Assembly: GCA_017883305.1 (NCBI GenBank) | Contig: JADGNU010000004.1 | Location: forward strand, 1-40,656 | DNA length: 40,656 nucleotides | Direction of reading: 5' to 3' | Source of the DNA: Candidatus Aminicenantota bacterium | GTDB taxonomy: Bacteria > Acidobacteriota > Aminicenantia > Aminicenantales > Saccharicenantaceae | Shown here: piece by piece, positions 28,065-37,406 of the stretch | Position numbering within the stretch: the stretch's first letter is position 1 | Layout of the letters: the number at the start of each line of letters is the position of its first letter | The notes under the pieces: model-generated | What the model was told of the DNA's origin: nothing | The model's input: only the letters and a program-made list of their open reading frames with translations | The model's database searches: none | Program-made: the position numbers and the translations under genes

Positions 28065-29291
28065 ATGGACATCCGCATCAACATCGAACGCCTGAAGCGT
28101 GACCTCGAGGAGCTCGGCCGCATCGGCCGGGACGATCACGGCGGGGTCAGCAGGCCCTCGTTCAGCGCGGCCGACTTGGAGGCCCGGGGCTGGCTCAAGA
28201 AAAAGATCGAAGAAGCCGGCCTCTGTTATCGCCAGGACGGCGCGGGCAACCAGTTCGGGCGCTTCGAGTGCGCCGGCAAGACGATCATGGCCGGCTCGCA
28301 CATCGACACGGTCCCGAACGGCGGCATGTTCGACGGGGCGGCCGGGGTCCTGGCGGCGCTCGAGGCCGCCCGCCGGATCGTCGAAGAGAAAGCCCCCTTG
28401 ACCAAGGCCCTCGAGATCGCGTCCTTCACGGACGAGGAGGGCAACCTCGTCGGGGACTTCCTAGGCAGCCGGGCCTTCATGGGGCTCGTCGACGAGAGCG
28501 CGGTCCGGAACGGCCGGACGTCTTTCGGTGTCCTGTTCAGCGACATTCTAAAAAGGACCGGGTTCACGGCGGAGGGCATCCTCGGCGCGCACAAGGACCG
28601 CCCCGAGCTCGAGGCCTATGTCGAGCTCCACATCGAACAGGGACCGGTCCTCGAGGACGAGGGAGTCTCGATCGGCATCGTCGAGCGGATCGCCGGCAAA
28701 CATTACCGGCAATGCGCCTACGTCGGCGAATCGGGCCATTCCGGGACGACGCCGCTCGAGCTGCGCCACGACGCCTTCCTCGGGCTGGCCGATTTCGCGC
28801 TCCGGGCGACCCAGCTCGTGGCGACAAAATACTACGGCAGCGTGCTGACCGTCGGAAAGGCCGCCCTGCATCCCGGCTCTTTCAGCGTCATCCCCGGCCG
28901 GGCCGATTTCACCCTGGAGTTCCGCAGCTCGTCCCCCGAAGCGATGGCCGCGATCGAGAAGGACGTTTTCGCGCTCGCCGAGGACATCGCCGCGACCCGC
29001 GGCCTGACTTTCATATCCAAGCTCGTCGACCAGACGGCGCCGGTCACGGTCGCTCCTCGCATCGTGAGCCTCATCGCCGAGGAATGCCGGTCCCTCGGCT
29101 ATCCGTCGATGAAGATGACGAGCGGGGCCGGGCACGATGCCCAGATCATCGCCGGCGCCTGCGATTCGGGCATGATCTTCATCCCGTCGCCCGACGGCAT
29201 CAGCCATTCGCCGGCCGAGCGGGTCGATTGGGGAGATCTGGAGAAGGGCGCCAACGTGCTCCTGCGGACCCTCCTCCGCCTCGCCAAATAA
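28065..29291 (+). CDS. M20-family Zn-dependent amidase (N-carbamoyl-L-amino-acid hydrolase / allantoate amidohydrolase type)
   Basis: GSHIDTVPNGGMFDGAAGVLAALEAAR, SFTDEEGNLVGDFLGSRAF, SGAGHDAQIIA motifs. Confidence 0.9.
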   Translation: MDIRINIERLKRDLEELGRIGRDDHGGVSRPSFSAADLEARGWLKKKIEEAGLCYRQDGAGNQFGRFECAGKTIMAGSHIDTVPNGGMFDGAAGVLAALEAARRIVEEKAPLTKALEIASFTDEEGNLVGDFLGSRAFMGLVDESAVRNGRTSFGVLFSDILKRTGFTAEGILGAHKDRPELEAYVELHIEQGPVLEDEGVSIGIVERIAGKHYRQCAYVGESGHSGTTPLELRHDAFLGLADFALRATQLVATKYYGSVLTVGKAALHPGSFSVIPGRADFTLEFRSSSPEAMAAIEKDVFALAEDIAATRGLTFISKLVDQTAPVTVAPRIVSLIAEECRSLGYPSMKMTSGAGHDAQIIAGACDSGMIFIPSPDGISHSPAERVDWGDLEKGANVLLRTLLRLAK

Positions 29292-29354
29292 GAAGGGGTC
29301 AAACCGACGCGATGCCAGTTAAAAACTGGCATCGCGTAGGTTTGACCCCCTCTT
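29290..29354. repeat. Long near-perfect hairpin (26-bp arms, 1 mismatch, AAA loop), possible terminator
   Basis: ggggtcaaaccgacgcgatgccagtt (29295-29320) / aactggcatcgcgtaggtttgacccc (29324-29349); followed by ctcttttttat. Confidence 0.92.
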
Positions 29355-29356
29355 TT

Positions 29357-30562
29357 TTATCGCCTAATCCCGCAACCGTAAATGACGATCCTTTTATCCC
29401 CTATAAGCGGCCAACCGTTCTTCCAGTCGTATTCTTCGGTGCCGTCGGGCATCGGGTTGACCCGGATGACGCAGGCGCCGCGGACGCAGGCCCCGGCGTT
29501 GTGATCCATGCCGGGGACATAATCCCATCCGTCGCCAAAGACCTTTGATTTCTGCGACCTGTCGGGACGCCCCGGCCTCTGCGGATCGGCGGACAGGTCG
29601 CGCTGCGGCTTGATCAGTCGATAGGGGCCCTCCCCGGCGAGCCTGCCGGTGCCCTTTTCATAGGACGAAGGGTCGAGCGCCGTCCCGTTCCGTTCAAAGG
29701 CCAGCAGGAGCCAAGGCTCCGCGGGGATCGTCTTCCGGTCCGTGACTCCCGCCGGCAGGTCGGGGGGATATTTGACGAACGCTCTTTCCGTGCCCGCGAA
29801 CGCGCCGGGCTCGGCATAAAAAATGCCGTGCGGGAAGGGCGCCTGGATGTCCTCGAGACTGTAGTCGATGCTGTAGCCGTCGGGCGCGAACACGGTGATG
29901 CCCGTGACGCCGGTCAGAGTGACCTTGGCCGCCGAGAGCACATCGATGACCCGGACGCCCTTGAAGAGGACATAGTCGTCCGTGGGTTCCTTGGTCGTGT
30001 TCATCAGCATGAACTGGCTGTGCACCGGGAGCCCGCGGATCTCCTCCCAACCGAGCGTGACCATGGCCGCCTGGGGCAGGCCCGGCCGGCTGGCCGGGTC
30101 GCCGGGGTTGCGGAGGCCGGCGATCTCGGCGCCGTTGCGGTGACCGTCGCCGTCGGAGTCCTGGCCGTCGATGGCCGCGAAGGCCTCGAACGTCCGTCCC
30201 GCATTCCTGTACGCCAGCCCGTAGGCATTGAGCGTGTCCGCCATGGACTTAGGAACTCCGCTCGCATATCTCGCGTTCGGGTAGACCAGCAGATGGCAGT
30301 AGCTGCAGGGGCTGTACTCCCGCTCCGTGTCCAGGCCTTTGATCCCGCCCCGATGGCAGGTCTGGCAGTCGTCGAGACGGGTCCCCGCCGCGGCCGGATA
30401 CTGCCGGATGAAGCCCCTCATGTCGGCATCATTTTCGTGGCCGGCGTAAGCCCGGGACGCTGCCGTTTCCTGGACAGGGCCGGCCCTGAGGATCCAGCCA
30501 ACGGAGACCAGGAGCAAGGCCGCGAAAACGAGGAGTCCGATCGGTCGGCAGGCGAGCGTCAT
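29357..30562 (-). CDS. c-type cytochrome-like secreted protein with putative molybdopterin-oxidoreductase-like C-terminal region
   Basis: CQTCH and CSYCH heme-binding motifs; DGQDSDGDGHRNGAEI Ca-binding-like motif; VLFKGVRVIDVLSAAKV..GVTGITVFAPDGYSIDYSLEDI and GEGPYRLIKPQ. Confidence 0.7.
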   Translation of the reverse strand: MTLACRPIGLLVFAALLLVSVGWILRAGPVQETAASRAYAGHENDADMRGFIRQYPAAAGTRLDDCQTCHRGGIKGLDTEREYSPCSYCHLLVYPNARYASGVPKSMADTLNAYGLAYRNAGRTFEAFAAIDGQDSDGDGHRNGAEIAGLRNPGDPASRPGLPQAAMVTLGWEEIRGLPVHSQFMLMNTTKEPTDDYVLFKGVRVIDVLSAAKVTLTGVTGITVFAPDGYSIDYSLEDIQAPFPHGIFYAEPGAFAGTERAFVKYPPDLPAGVTDRKTIPAEPWLLLAFERNGTALDPSSYEKGTGRLAGEGPYRLIKPQRDLSADPQRPGRPDRSQKSKVFGDGWDYVPGMDHNAGACVRGACVIRVNPMPDGTEEYDWKNGWPLIGDKRIVIYGCGIRR

Positions 30563-30644
30563 ACGTTCCCTCCTGAGAGGCGCATCTTAGTGGAACTTGG
30601 CCCGGTTAGCAAGATGGCTAGGGGTGTGGTAGAATTTGGGGGAT

Positions 30645-31496
30645 ATGAACATGCACAGATCGCCCTTCTCTCGCCGGCTGGCCCTGTTCGTGCCGGCCCT
30701 CTGCCTCGCCTCTGCCGCGGCTGCCGCGACGGTCCCGGCCATCCGCAGCGACAAGCTCTCCACGCCCGTTCTTCTCGACGGAAAGACCGACGATTGGACG
30801 GCCATTCCGAGGGTTTATGACGCCAAGTCCGGCGCGGAATTCGCCTTCCAGAACGACGCCCGGAACCTCTATATCCTCGTCGTCATGAAGAAGCCCGAGC
30901 CTGTCCAATCGATCGAGGCCACGGGCATGATCGTCCTCGGCCGCCCCGGCGGAAAACACAAACCGGCCAAGGGGGCCCTCTTCTTGAACCGGGAGATCAG
31001 CGCCGACGGCTACATCGTCTGGCGCGAGAGCCAAGGGGCCGTTCTCACCGACGCCGACAAGGCCGAGATCCGCAAACTCCCCCGCCACCCGATCTCCCTG
31101 GCCTTCGCCGTCGACGCGAAAGGCAGCTCCTATGGGCCGCTGCGCAAGCAGACCGACGTTTTCCCGCCCGATTCCTCCACGGGGCCGCAGGAGTCCCAGC
31201 CGGCCTTCGAATTCCGTATTCCTCTGGCCTCACCCGACCTCGTCCCGGGCGGCATCGGCGGCGTCCCCGGCGCCCCGATCCGCATCTCGTTCGAATGGGG
31301 CGGCACCGACCGGAGCAATCTCTCCACCGAGGCCGGCCGCGAAAGCCCCAACTCGAGGAGCGGCTATATGTCCGGAACGGGACGGACCTGGGGGCAGGAA
31401 TACCTGGACAGCTTCGATTCACTGTCCCGTCCGAGGTTGGGCGACACCAAAAAATTCTCGTTCGCCGTCGACGTGACGCTGGCGGACGCGAAGTAG
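30645..31496 (+). CDS. Secreted protein with CBM9-like domain
   Basis: Signal peptide; LDGKTDDWTAIPRVYDAKSGAEFAFQNDARNLYILVVMKKP resembles CBM9-like domains. Confidence 0.65.
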   Translation: MNMHRSPFSRRLALFVPALCLASAAAAATVPAIRSDKLSTPVLLDGKTDDWTAIPRVYDAKSGAEFAFQNDARNLYILVVMKKPEPVQSIEATGMIVLGRPGGKHKPAKGALFLNREISADGYIVWRESQGAVLTDADKAEIRKLPRHPISLAFAVDAKGSSYGPLRKQTDVFPPDSSTGPQESQPAFEFRIPLASPDLVPGGIGGVPGAPIRISFEWGGTDRSNLSTEAGRESPNSRSGYMSGTGRTWGQEYLDSFDSLSRPRLGDTKKFSFAVDVTLADAK

Positions 31497-32474
31497 ATGC
31501 CCCTGCGGATCGGCGCCGTCGCCATCGATTTTCCGGTCGGCCTCGGGGCCCTGGCCGGCTACAGCGACCTTCCCTACCGCCTGATCTGCCGCTCCCTCGG
31601 CGCGCCCTACTGCATCACCGAGGCCATGCTCGACCGCCAGGTCCTGCTCGAGGGCCGGCTCCGCAAGCGCCTCATCCGGCTCGACCCGGCTGACCATCCG
31701 GTCGCCGGCCAGATCATGGGCGTCGAGCCGGAGACGATGGCCGACGCCGCCCGATCGCTGGACCGCATGGGCTTCGACATCATCGATCTCAACTTCGCCT
31801 GCCCCGTCCGGAAAGTCGTCTCGCACAAGCGCGGCGGGGCGCTCATGAACGACCCGGAGCGCGCCCTGGCGACCGTACGCGCGGTCGTCGACGCCGTGCC
31901 CGGCCGCCCGGTGACGCTCAAACTGCGGCGCGCGTTCCGCGACGCCGACCGGACCCACGAGAGCTTCTGGACGATCGCCCGCGGCGCCTTCGAGGCCGGC
32001 GCGTCGGCCATCGCCGTCCACGCCCGGAGCGTCGAGCAGAAGTATACGGGACGGGCCGACTGGGGATTCCTGGCCGAGGTCAAACGGGCCTTTCCCGAAC
32101 GCACGGTCCTCGGCTCTGGCGACGTCAGCAGCCCCGCAGAGGCCCTGCGCATGATGGCTGAGACGGGCGTCGACGGCGTCCTCGCCGCCCGCGGCGCCAT
32201 CGGCAATCCCTGGTTCTTCGCCCAGGCCCGCGACCTCACCGCCGGGCGCCCTCCGCGCCAGCCCGGCCTCGACGAGCAGCGCGAGGTCATCACCCGCCAT
32301 TATCGGCTCGCCTGTGAGGCCTATGACCCGCGGCGCGGACTCAAGATCCTGCGCCACTTCAGCCTGCAATACGCCAAGATGCACCCTCGACGGACCGACC
32401 TCCGCAACGCCCTGGTCAAGGTCCGGACCGAGGACGAGTGGCGGGCTGTCATCGACGCGTTTTATTCCTCCTGA
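31497..32474 (+). CDS. dus: tRNA-dihydrouridine synthase
   Basis: ALAGYSDLPYRLICRSLGA, DLNFACPVRKVVSHKRGGALM, ARGAIGNPWFF motifs. Confidence 0.93.
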   Translation: MPLRIGAVAIDFPVGLGALAGYSDLPYRLICRSLGAPYCITEAMLDRQVLLEGRLRKRLIRLDPADHPVAGQIMGVEPETMADAARSLDRMGFDIIDLNFACPVRKVVSHKRGGALMNDPERALATVRAVVDAVPGRPVTLKLRRAFRDADRTHESFWTIARGAFEAGASAIAVHARSVEQKYTGRADWGFLAEVKRAFPERTVLGSGDVSSPAEALRMMAETGVDGVLAARGAIGNPWFFAQARDLTAGRPPRQPGLDEQREVITRHYRLACEAYDPRRGLKILRHFSLQYAKMHPRRTDLRNALVKVRTEDEWRAVIDAFYSS

Positions 32475-32491
32475 GCGCTAACCGGTCCGCC

Positions 32492-32520
32492 TTTACAGGC
32501 CGCCCTCATTGTGTTATCAC
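32492..32520 (+). promoter_or_regulatory. Putative promoter TTTACA-N17-TATCAC for the tup/moco operon
   Basis: tttaca 32492-32497, 17 nt, tatcac 32515-32520; predicted TSS just before the first stem of the structured leader. Confidence 0.5.
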
Positions 32521-32527
32521 AGTCGAT

Positions 32528-32637
32528 GCTCCGAGTCGGAGGCGCTAAAGCCGGCCACGGTCCCTCGCACCCGGCCAGGCCCTCCGACCGACAGGGAGGA
32601 GCGGGAAACGGCTCCTCCTTCCGTTGTTGAAAAGGAG
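32528..32637 (+). promoter_or_regulatory. Moco riboswitch-like structured leader upstream of tupA
   Basis: Nested perfect helices: gctcc 32528-32532/ggagc 32598-32602; gtcggagg 32535-32542/cctccgac 32581-32588; gccgg 32550-32554/ccggc 32571-32575; located in front of a Mo/W transport plus Moco biosynthesis operon. Confidence 0.65.
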
Positions 32638-32642
32638 ACATA

Positions 32643-33533
32643 TTGCGGCGCTTTCCCATGACGATCCATCCCCCTAGAGTAGTCACCGCGGCCATCGCCG
32701 TCTTGATTTTGGGCATTTCACTCCCAGCCGCGAACGAGGACACGCCCCCGAACATGGCGCCGGCCGGCGCCGGCCGGACGCTCATGCTGGCCACGACGAC
32801 GAGCGTCGATGCCACAGGGCTTCTCGACGTCCTGGCCGACGCATTCAAGGCGGATAGCGGCATCACGCTCAAGTGGATCGCCGTCGGGACGGGCGCGGCC
32901 CTTAAGCAGGCCCGCGACGGCAACGCGGACGTCGTCATCGTCCACGCCCGCAAGCTCGAAGAACAGTTCCTTCGCGACGGCTTCGGGGTCAACCGCCGGG
33001 TCATCGCCAGGAATTATTTCATGATCGTCGGCCCGCCCGAAGACCCGGCCGGCGTCGCGAGCTGTCGGTCGGCGGCCGAGGCCCTCGGACGCATCCGCTC
33101 GAGCGGCGCCTCATTCGTCAGCCGGGGCGACAACTCCGGGACGCACACCCGCGAGCTCGAGCTCTGGGCCCTCGCCGGGGGCAAGCCCGAGGCCGCCTAC
33201 CTCGAGACAGGCCAGGGCATGGCCGAGACCCTTCGCGTCGCGGCCGAACGGCGCGCCTACACGCTGACCGACACGGCCACATTTTACGGATTGCGCGGCC
33301 TGGCCGGCCTCAAGCCCGTCAGCGAGAACGCCCCCGAGTTCGAGAACATCTACGCCGTGATCGCCGTCGACCCGGCCCGGGTCCCGACGGCCCGCTACGG
33401 CGAGGCCATGTCTTTCATCGCCTTTCTGACCTCTCCGCGCGGCCAGAGGCTCATCGGGACGTTCCAAGGCCAGGCCGGCCGCCCCTTGTTCGAGCCGCTC
33501 GCGGCCGTCGCCGGGGTGGACCTCGCCAAATGA
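32643..33533 (+). CDS. tupA: Tungstate-type ABC transporter substrate-binding protein
   Basis: LATTTSVDATGLLDVLADAFKADSGITLKWIAVGTGAALKQARDGNADVVIVHA; aaggag SD 5 nt before TTG 32643. Confidence 0.9.
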   Translation: MRRFPMTIHPPRVVTAAIAVLILGISLPAANEDTPPNMAPAGAGRTLMLATTTSVDATGLLDVLADAFKADSGITLKWIAVGTGAALKQARDGNADVVIVHARKLEEQFLRDGFGVNRRVIARNYFMIVGPPEDPAGVASCRSAAEALGRIRSSGASFVSRGDNSGTHTRELELWALAGGKPEAAYLETGQGMAETLRVAAERRAYTLTDTATFYGLRGLAGLKPVSENAPEFENIYAVIAVDPARVPTARYGEAMSFIAFLTSPRGQRLIGTFQGQAGRPLFEPLAAVAGVDLAK

Positions 33534-34183
33534 TCGCCCGCGAACTGGCCTTCGCCGTCTGGGTCTCGCTCAAGACGAGCGGCCTGGCCGCCCTCATCGC
33601 CAGCGCCGTCGCCGTGCCGGCCGCGCTCTTTCTCTCCGGCCGCGACTTCCGCGGAAAGAAGATCGTCCTCCTCGTCAACCAGACCTGGATGGCCGCGCCG
33701 ACGGTCGTCATCGGCCTCCTGTTCTATTCGCTCCTCAGCCGGAACGGCCCCCTGGGCGGGCTCGGACTTCTCTACACGCAGACGGCCATGACGGTCGGCC
33801 AGATCTTCCTCATCCTGCCTCTCGTCGTCGGCTTCTCCTACACGGCCCTCCGTCAGGTCGACCGGCGGGCCCGCCAGACCGCCCTCACTTTGGGCGCGAG
33901 CCGCCGCCAGGCGGGGTGGATCGTCCTGCGCGAAGCCCGCTTCCCTCTCCTTGTCGCTGTCCTCGCCGGGTTCGCCAGGGCCATCTCCGAGGTCGGCATC
34001 GCCATGATGCTCGGCGGCAACATCCGCGGCGCCACGCGGAACATCACGACCTCGATCGCCCTCGAAACGGCCAAGGGCGAATTCCGGAACGGCGTCGTAC
34101 TCGGCGTTCTCCTCCTCGTCATCACGCTCGGCATCAACATCCTCGTCCAGACGGGACTCCGCGGCCGCGACGGAGAGTCCTGA
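33530..34183 (+). CDS. tupB: Tungstate-type ABC transporter permease
   Basis: TM-rich permease; EVGIAMMLGGNIRGATRNITTSIALETAKGEF; ATGA overlap with tupA. Confidence 0.9.
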   Translation: MIARELAFAVWVSLKTSGLAALIASAVAVPAALFLSGRDFRGKKIVLLVNQTWMAAPTVVIGLLFYSLLSRNGPLGGLGLLYTQTAMTVGQIFLILPLVVGFSYTALRQVDRRARQTALTLGASRRQAGWIVLREARFPLLVAVLAGFARAISEVGIAMMLGGNIRGATRNITTSIALETAKGEFRNGVVLGVLLLVITLGINILVQTGLRGRDGES

Positions 34184-34184
34184 G

Positions 34185-35252
34185 ATGAGCGGTCTCGTCT
34201 ACCGGCTTAAGGACATCGGCTATTCTTATCCTTATGCCCCGGCACGGTTCTCCCTCGATCTCGACTCGCTCGAGGTCCCGGACGGCGGGATCCTCGCCCT
34301 GGTCGGGCCGAACGGCGCCGGCAAAACGACGCTCCTGATGCTCCTCGCCTTTCTCCTCCGGCCGGCCCGCGGGCGGCTGGAATTTCTGGGCCGCGACCCG
34401 TGGGCGACGGACGATGCCGCGGTCCTGGCCCGGCGCGACGCGGTCCTGCTGACCCATCATCCCTACCTTTTCAAGGGGACGATCGGCGTCAATGTCGCCT
34501 TCGGCCTCAAGATCAGGAGGCTCCCTGAGGATGAGGCCGGGGCCCGTGTGAGGGACGCCCTGGCCCTCGTCGAGCTCGACGGCTGGGAGGGGAAGCCGGT
34601 CTCCGGGCTGAGTGCCGGGCAGGCCCAGCGCGCGGCCATCGCCCGGGCCCTGGCCCTCCGGCCCCGCGTGCTTCTCCTGGACGAGCCGACGGCCAACCTC
34701 GACGCGGCGCTCGGCTTGCGCATGGAGGCGGTGCTGCGCGAGGCCGTCCACGCTTGGGGAACGACCGTCGTCTTCTCGACCCACAACTTCTCCCAGGCCT
34801 CGCGTCTGGCCGACAGCATCCTCTATCTTTCGGACGGGCAGCGGGTCGAGTTCAGCCACGAGAATTGCTACAGCGGCACGGCCTCGACCGACGGCCGGAC
34901 GAGCTGGATCGAGCCGAAGCCGGGCGTCAGGATCGTTTTCCCGGGAGAGACCAGGGGGCACGTCACGTGCGTCATCGATCCGGCGGAGATCCGCCTCGTA
35001 GCGGCCGACGGGGGCGGGCCCGTCCCGTCCGGGCCCAACGTTTTCCGCGGCCGGGTGAGCCGGATGGAAGCGATGGACCCCGACACGGCCCTCGTCCGGA
35101 CGAGCGGCGATCTCGTCTTCCGGGCCACCCTCCCCCTCCGCGCGCTCGAGGCCGGAGGCATTTCCCTTTCCCGGGAGGTTCTGTTAACATTTGAGCCGGG
35201 CTCGGTCCGGGTCGTCGGCGAACGCCCGGCGGAGGCCCGAGAGCCCTCATGA
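34185..35252 (+). CDS. tupC: Tungstate/molybdate-type ABC transporter ATP-binding protein
   Basis: Walker A GPNGAGKTTLL, signature LSAGQAQRAAIARAL, Walker B VLLLDEPTANLD; C-terminal TOBE-like region. Confidence 0.9.
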   Translation: MSGLVYRLKDIGYSYPYAPARFSLDLDSLEVPDGGILALVGPNGAGKTTLLMLLAFLLRPARGRLEFLGRDPWATDDAAVLARRDAVLLTHHPYLFKGTIGVNVAFGLKIRRLPEDEAGARVRDALALVELDGWEGKPVSGLSAGQAQRAAIARALALRPRVLLLDEPTANLDAALGLRMEAVLREAVHAWGTTVVFSTHNFSQASRLADSILYLSDGQRVEFSHENCYSGTASTDGRTSWIEPKPGVRIVFPGETRGHVTCVIDPAEIRLVAADGGGPVPSGPNVFRGRVSRMEAMDPDTALVRTSGDLVFRATLPLRALEAGGISLSREVLLTFEPGSVRVVGERPAEAREPS

Positions 35253-36466
35253 TCGAATACCTAGACGCCCGCGCCCTGGTCCTCGGCGCAGCGAAGGCGC
35301 TTTCGTCGGAATCCGTCCCGCTCGCCCGGGCGCTCGGCCGGACCCTGGCCCGCGACATCCGGGCCCGCGAGGACATCCCGCCTTTCACCAAATCGACCAT
35401 GGACGGCTATGCGGTCCGGGCCGGCGATACCCGCCTATCCGGGACCGGAACTCCGCTCGAGGTCGAACTCGAGGTTTTGGCCGACCTGCCCGCCGGCCGG
35501 ATCGCCCGAAAGGCCGTGGGCCCGGGCCAGGCTGTCCGCATCATGACCGGCGCCCCGCTTCCAGCCGGGGCTGACGCCGTCGTCATGGTCGAGCACACGG
35601 AATCGCACGAACGCACGGTCAGGATACGGCGCGGGGTCAGGCCGGGCGACAACATCGGCCTGGCCGGTGAGGACCTCAGGAGAGGCGAGATCGCGCTCGA
35701 GCGGGGGACGATCATTGGCCCGGCCGAGTCGGGCATGCTGGCCGCGGCCGGACTGGCCCGGGTGCCGGTGACGCGCCGGCCGAAACTCGCCGTCATCGCC
35801 ACGGGAGACGAGATCGTCGAGCCGGGCAAACCGAAGCGGCCCGGCCAGATCCGGAATTCCAACGGGACGGCCCTCACGGCCATGGCCGTCGAGGCCGGCG
35901 CCGACGCCCGCTACCTCGGGATCGCCCGGGACCGGAACGCCTCGCTCGCCTCGAAGCTCGCCCGGGCCAGAGGCGCAGACGTCCTTGTCCTTTCGGGGGG
36001 AGTCTCCGTCGGCGATTATGACCTGGTCAAGGCCGGGCTCGAGGCGTCCGGGGTCAAGCCGGTCTTTTGGCAAGTGCGCATCAAGCCGGGGAAGCCGGTG
36101 TTCTTCGGCGTCCGCGGCCGGCAGCTGGTTTTCGGCCTGCCCGGGAATCCCACGAGCTCTCTGGTGACATTCCTCCTCTTCGTCCGACCTGCCCTCGATC
36201 GGCTGCTCGGACGCTCGGCGGCCGGGCCGGCGTCGATGACGGCGGTCCTCGACGAGGCGATCGTCCTCAAGCCGGGACGGACCCAATTTCTCCGGGGATG
36301 CTTCGTGAGCCGCGGGCCCGTGCTCAAGGTGGCGCCCTATGAAGACCAGAGGAGCGGCGTCCTCCGTTCCATGGTCCGGGGACGCGTCCTCATCGTCGTC
36401 CCGGCCGACGCCGCGCGGCTCGAAGCGGGTTGCGAGGTCGAGATCCTCCTCATGGACGGACTCTAG
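35249..36466 (+). CDS. moeA: Molybdopterin molybdenumtransferase MoeA
   Basis: FTKSTMDGYAVRAGDT, RIMTGAPLPAGADAVVMVEHTE, GGVSVGDYDLVK, GLPGNPTSSLV motifs. Confidence 0.95.
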   Translation: MIEYLDARALVLGAAKALSSESVPLARALGRTLARDIRAREDIPPFTKSTMDGYAVRAGDTRLSGTGTPLEVELEVLADLPAGRIARKAVGPGQAVRIMTGAPLPAGADAVVMVEHTESHERTVRIRRGVRPGDNIGLAGEDLRRGEIALERGTIIGPAESGMLAAAGLARVPVTRRPKLAVIATGDEIVEPGKPKRPGQIRNSNGTALTAMAVEAGADARYLGIARDRNASLASKLARARGADVLVLSGGVSVGDYDLVKAGLEASGVKPVFWQVRIKPGKPVFFGVRGRQLVFGLPGNPTSSLVTFLLFVRPALDRLLGRSAAGPASMTAVLDEAIVLKPGRTQFLRGCFVSRGPVLKVAPYEDQRSGVLRSMVRGRVLIVVPADAARLEAGCEVEILLMDGL

Positions 36467-36468
36467 CC

Positions 36469-36942
36469 ATGGCCAAGCTCAGCCACGTCGATCGCGAGGG
36501 AAAGGCCCGCATGGTGGACGTCGGGGCCAAGGCCGTGACCCGGCGCGAGGCGGCGGCCTCGGCGTTCGTCAAGCTCAGCCCGGAAACCATCGGCCTTATC
36601 CGGGCGAACGGCCTCGCCAAGGGCGACGTCCTGAACACGTCCCGATTGGCGGGCATCCAGGCGGCCAAGCGGGCCCATGAGCTCATCCCCCTGACTCACC
36701 CCATTCCGCTCGAGAACATCGCCGTCGATCTGGACGTCGAAAAGACGGGTGTCCGCGTCCGCTGCCGCGTGACGGCCGAGGCCAAGACCGGCGCCGAGAT
36801 GGAGGCCCTGACGGGAGCGGCCATCGCCGCCCTGACGATCTACGATATGGTCAAGGCCGTGGAGCGGAGCGCGGAAGTCGTCCGCCTCCGCCTCGACTAC
36901 AAGAGCGGTGGCAAGAGCGGGGTCTACCGGAGAAAGGCATGA
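36469..36942 (+). CDS. moaC: Cyclic pyranopterin monophosphate synthase MoaC
   Basis: KARMVDVGAKAVTRREAAAS, AAKRAHELIPLTHPIPLENIAVD, GAEMEALTGAAIAALTIYDMVKAVE motifs. Confidence 0.96.
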   Translation: MAKLSHVDREGKARMVDVGAKAVTRREAAASAFVKLSPETIGLIRANGLAKGDVLNTSRLAGIQAAKRAHELIPLTHPIPLENIAVDLDVEKTGVRVRCRVTAEAKTGAEMEALTGAAIAALTIYDMVKAVERSAEVVRLRLDYKSGGKSGVYRRKA

Positions 36943-37406
36943 CCCGGAAGGCCGGCGGGTCCGGCACGATCGTCTCCGTCAACACCAGCGTCAAAAAGGG
37001 GCAGATCAAGCGCCCGGTCGCGTCCGTCGAGATCCGGGCCGGCCGGGGCATCGAGGGCGACGCCCACCAGGATTTCGGCCACCGGCAGGTCTCGCTCCTG
37101 GCCATCGAGGATATCGAAGAGCAGAAGGAGCGGACCGGCGGAGGGTCGGGCGTCGCGCTCGGCCCGGGCGCCTTCGCCGAGAACCTGACGACGCGGGGGA
37201 TCGACCTCGGCGCGCTAGCCATCGACGACGAGCTCGTCGTCGCGGGCAGCGTCCGTCTGCGGGTCAGTCAGATCGGCAAAGAATGCCATACCAAGTGCGC
37301 CGTTTTTCATCTCACCGGCGATTGCATCATGCCGGCGCGCGGCATCTTCTGCGAAGTCCTCGCCGGAGGCACGGTCCGCCCCGGAGACAGCGTTGAAAAA
37401 CAGTAA
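36939..37406 (+). CDS. MOSC-domain protein
   Basis: IVSVNTSVKKGQIKRPV, RGIEGDAHQDFGHRQVSLLAIE, KECHTKCAVFHLTGDCIMPARGIFCEVLAGG motifs. Confidence 0.88.
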   Translation: MTRKAGGSGTIVSVNTSVKKGQIKRPVASVEIRAGRGIEGDAHQDFGHRQVSLLAIEDIEEQKERTGGGSGVALGPGAFAENLTTRGIDLGALAIDDELVVAGSVRLRVSQIGKECHTKCAVFHLTGDCIMPARGIFCEVLAGGTVRPGDSVEKQ

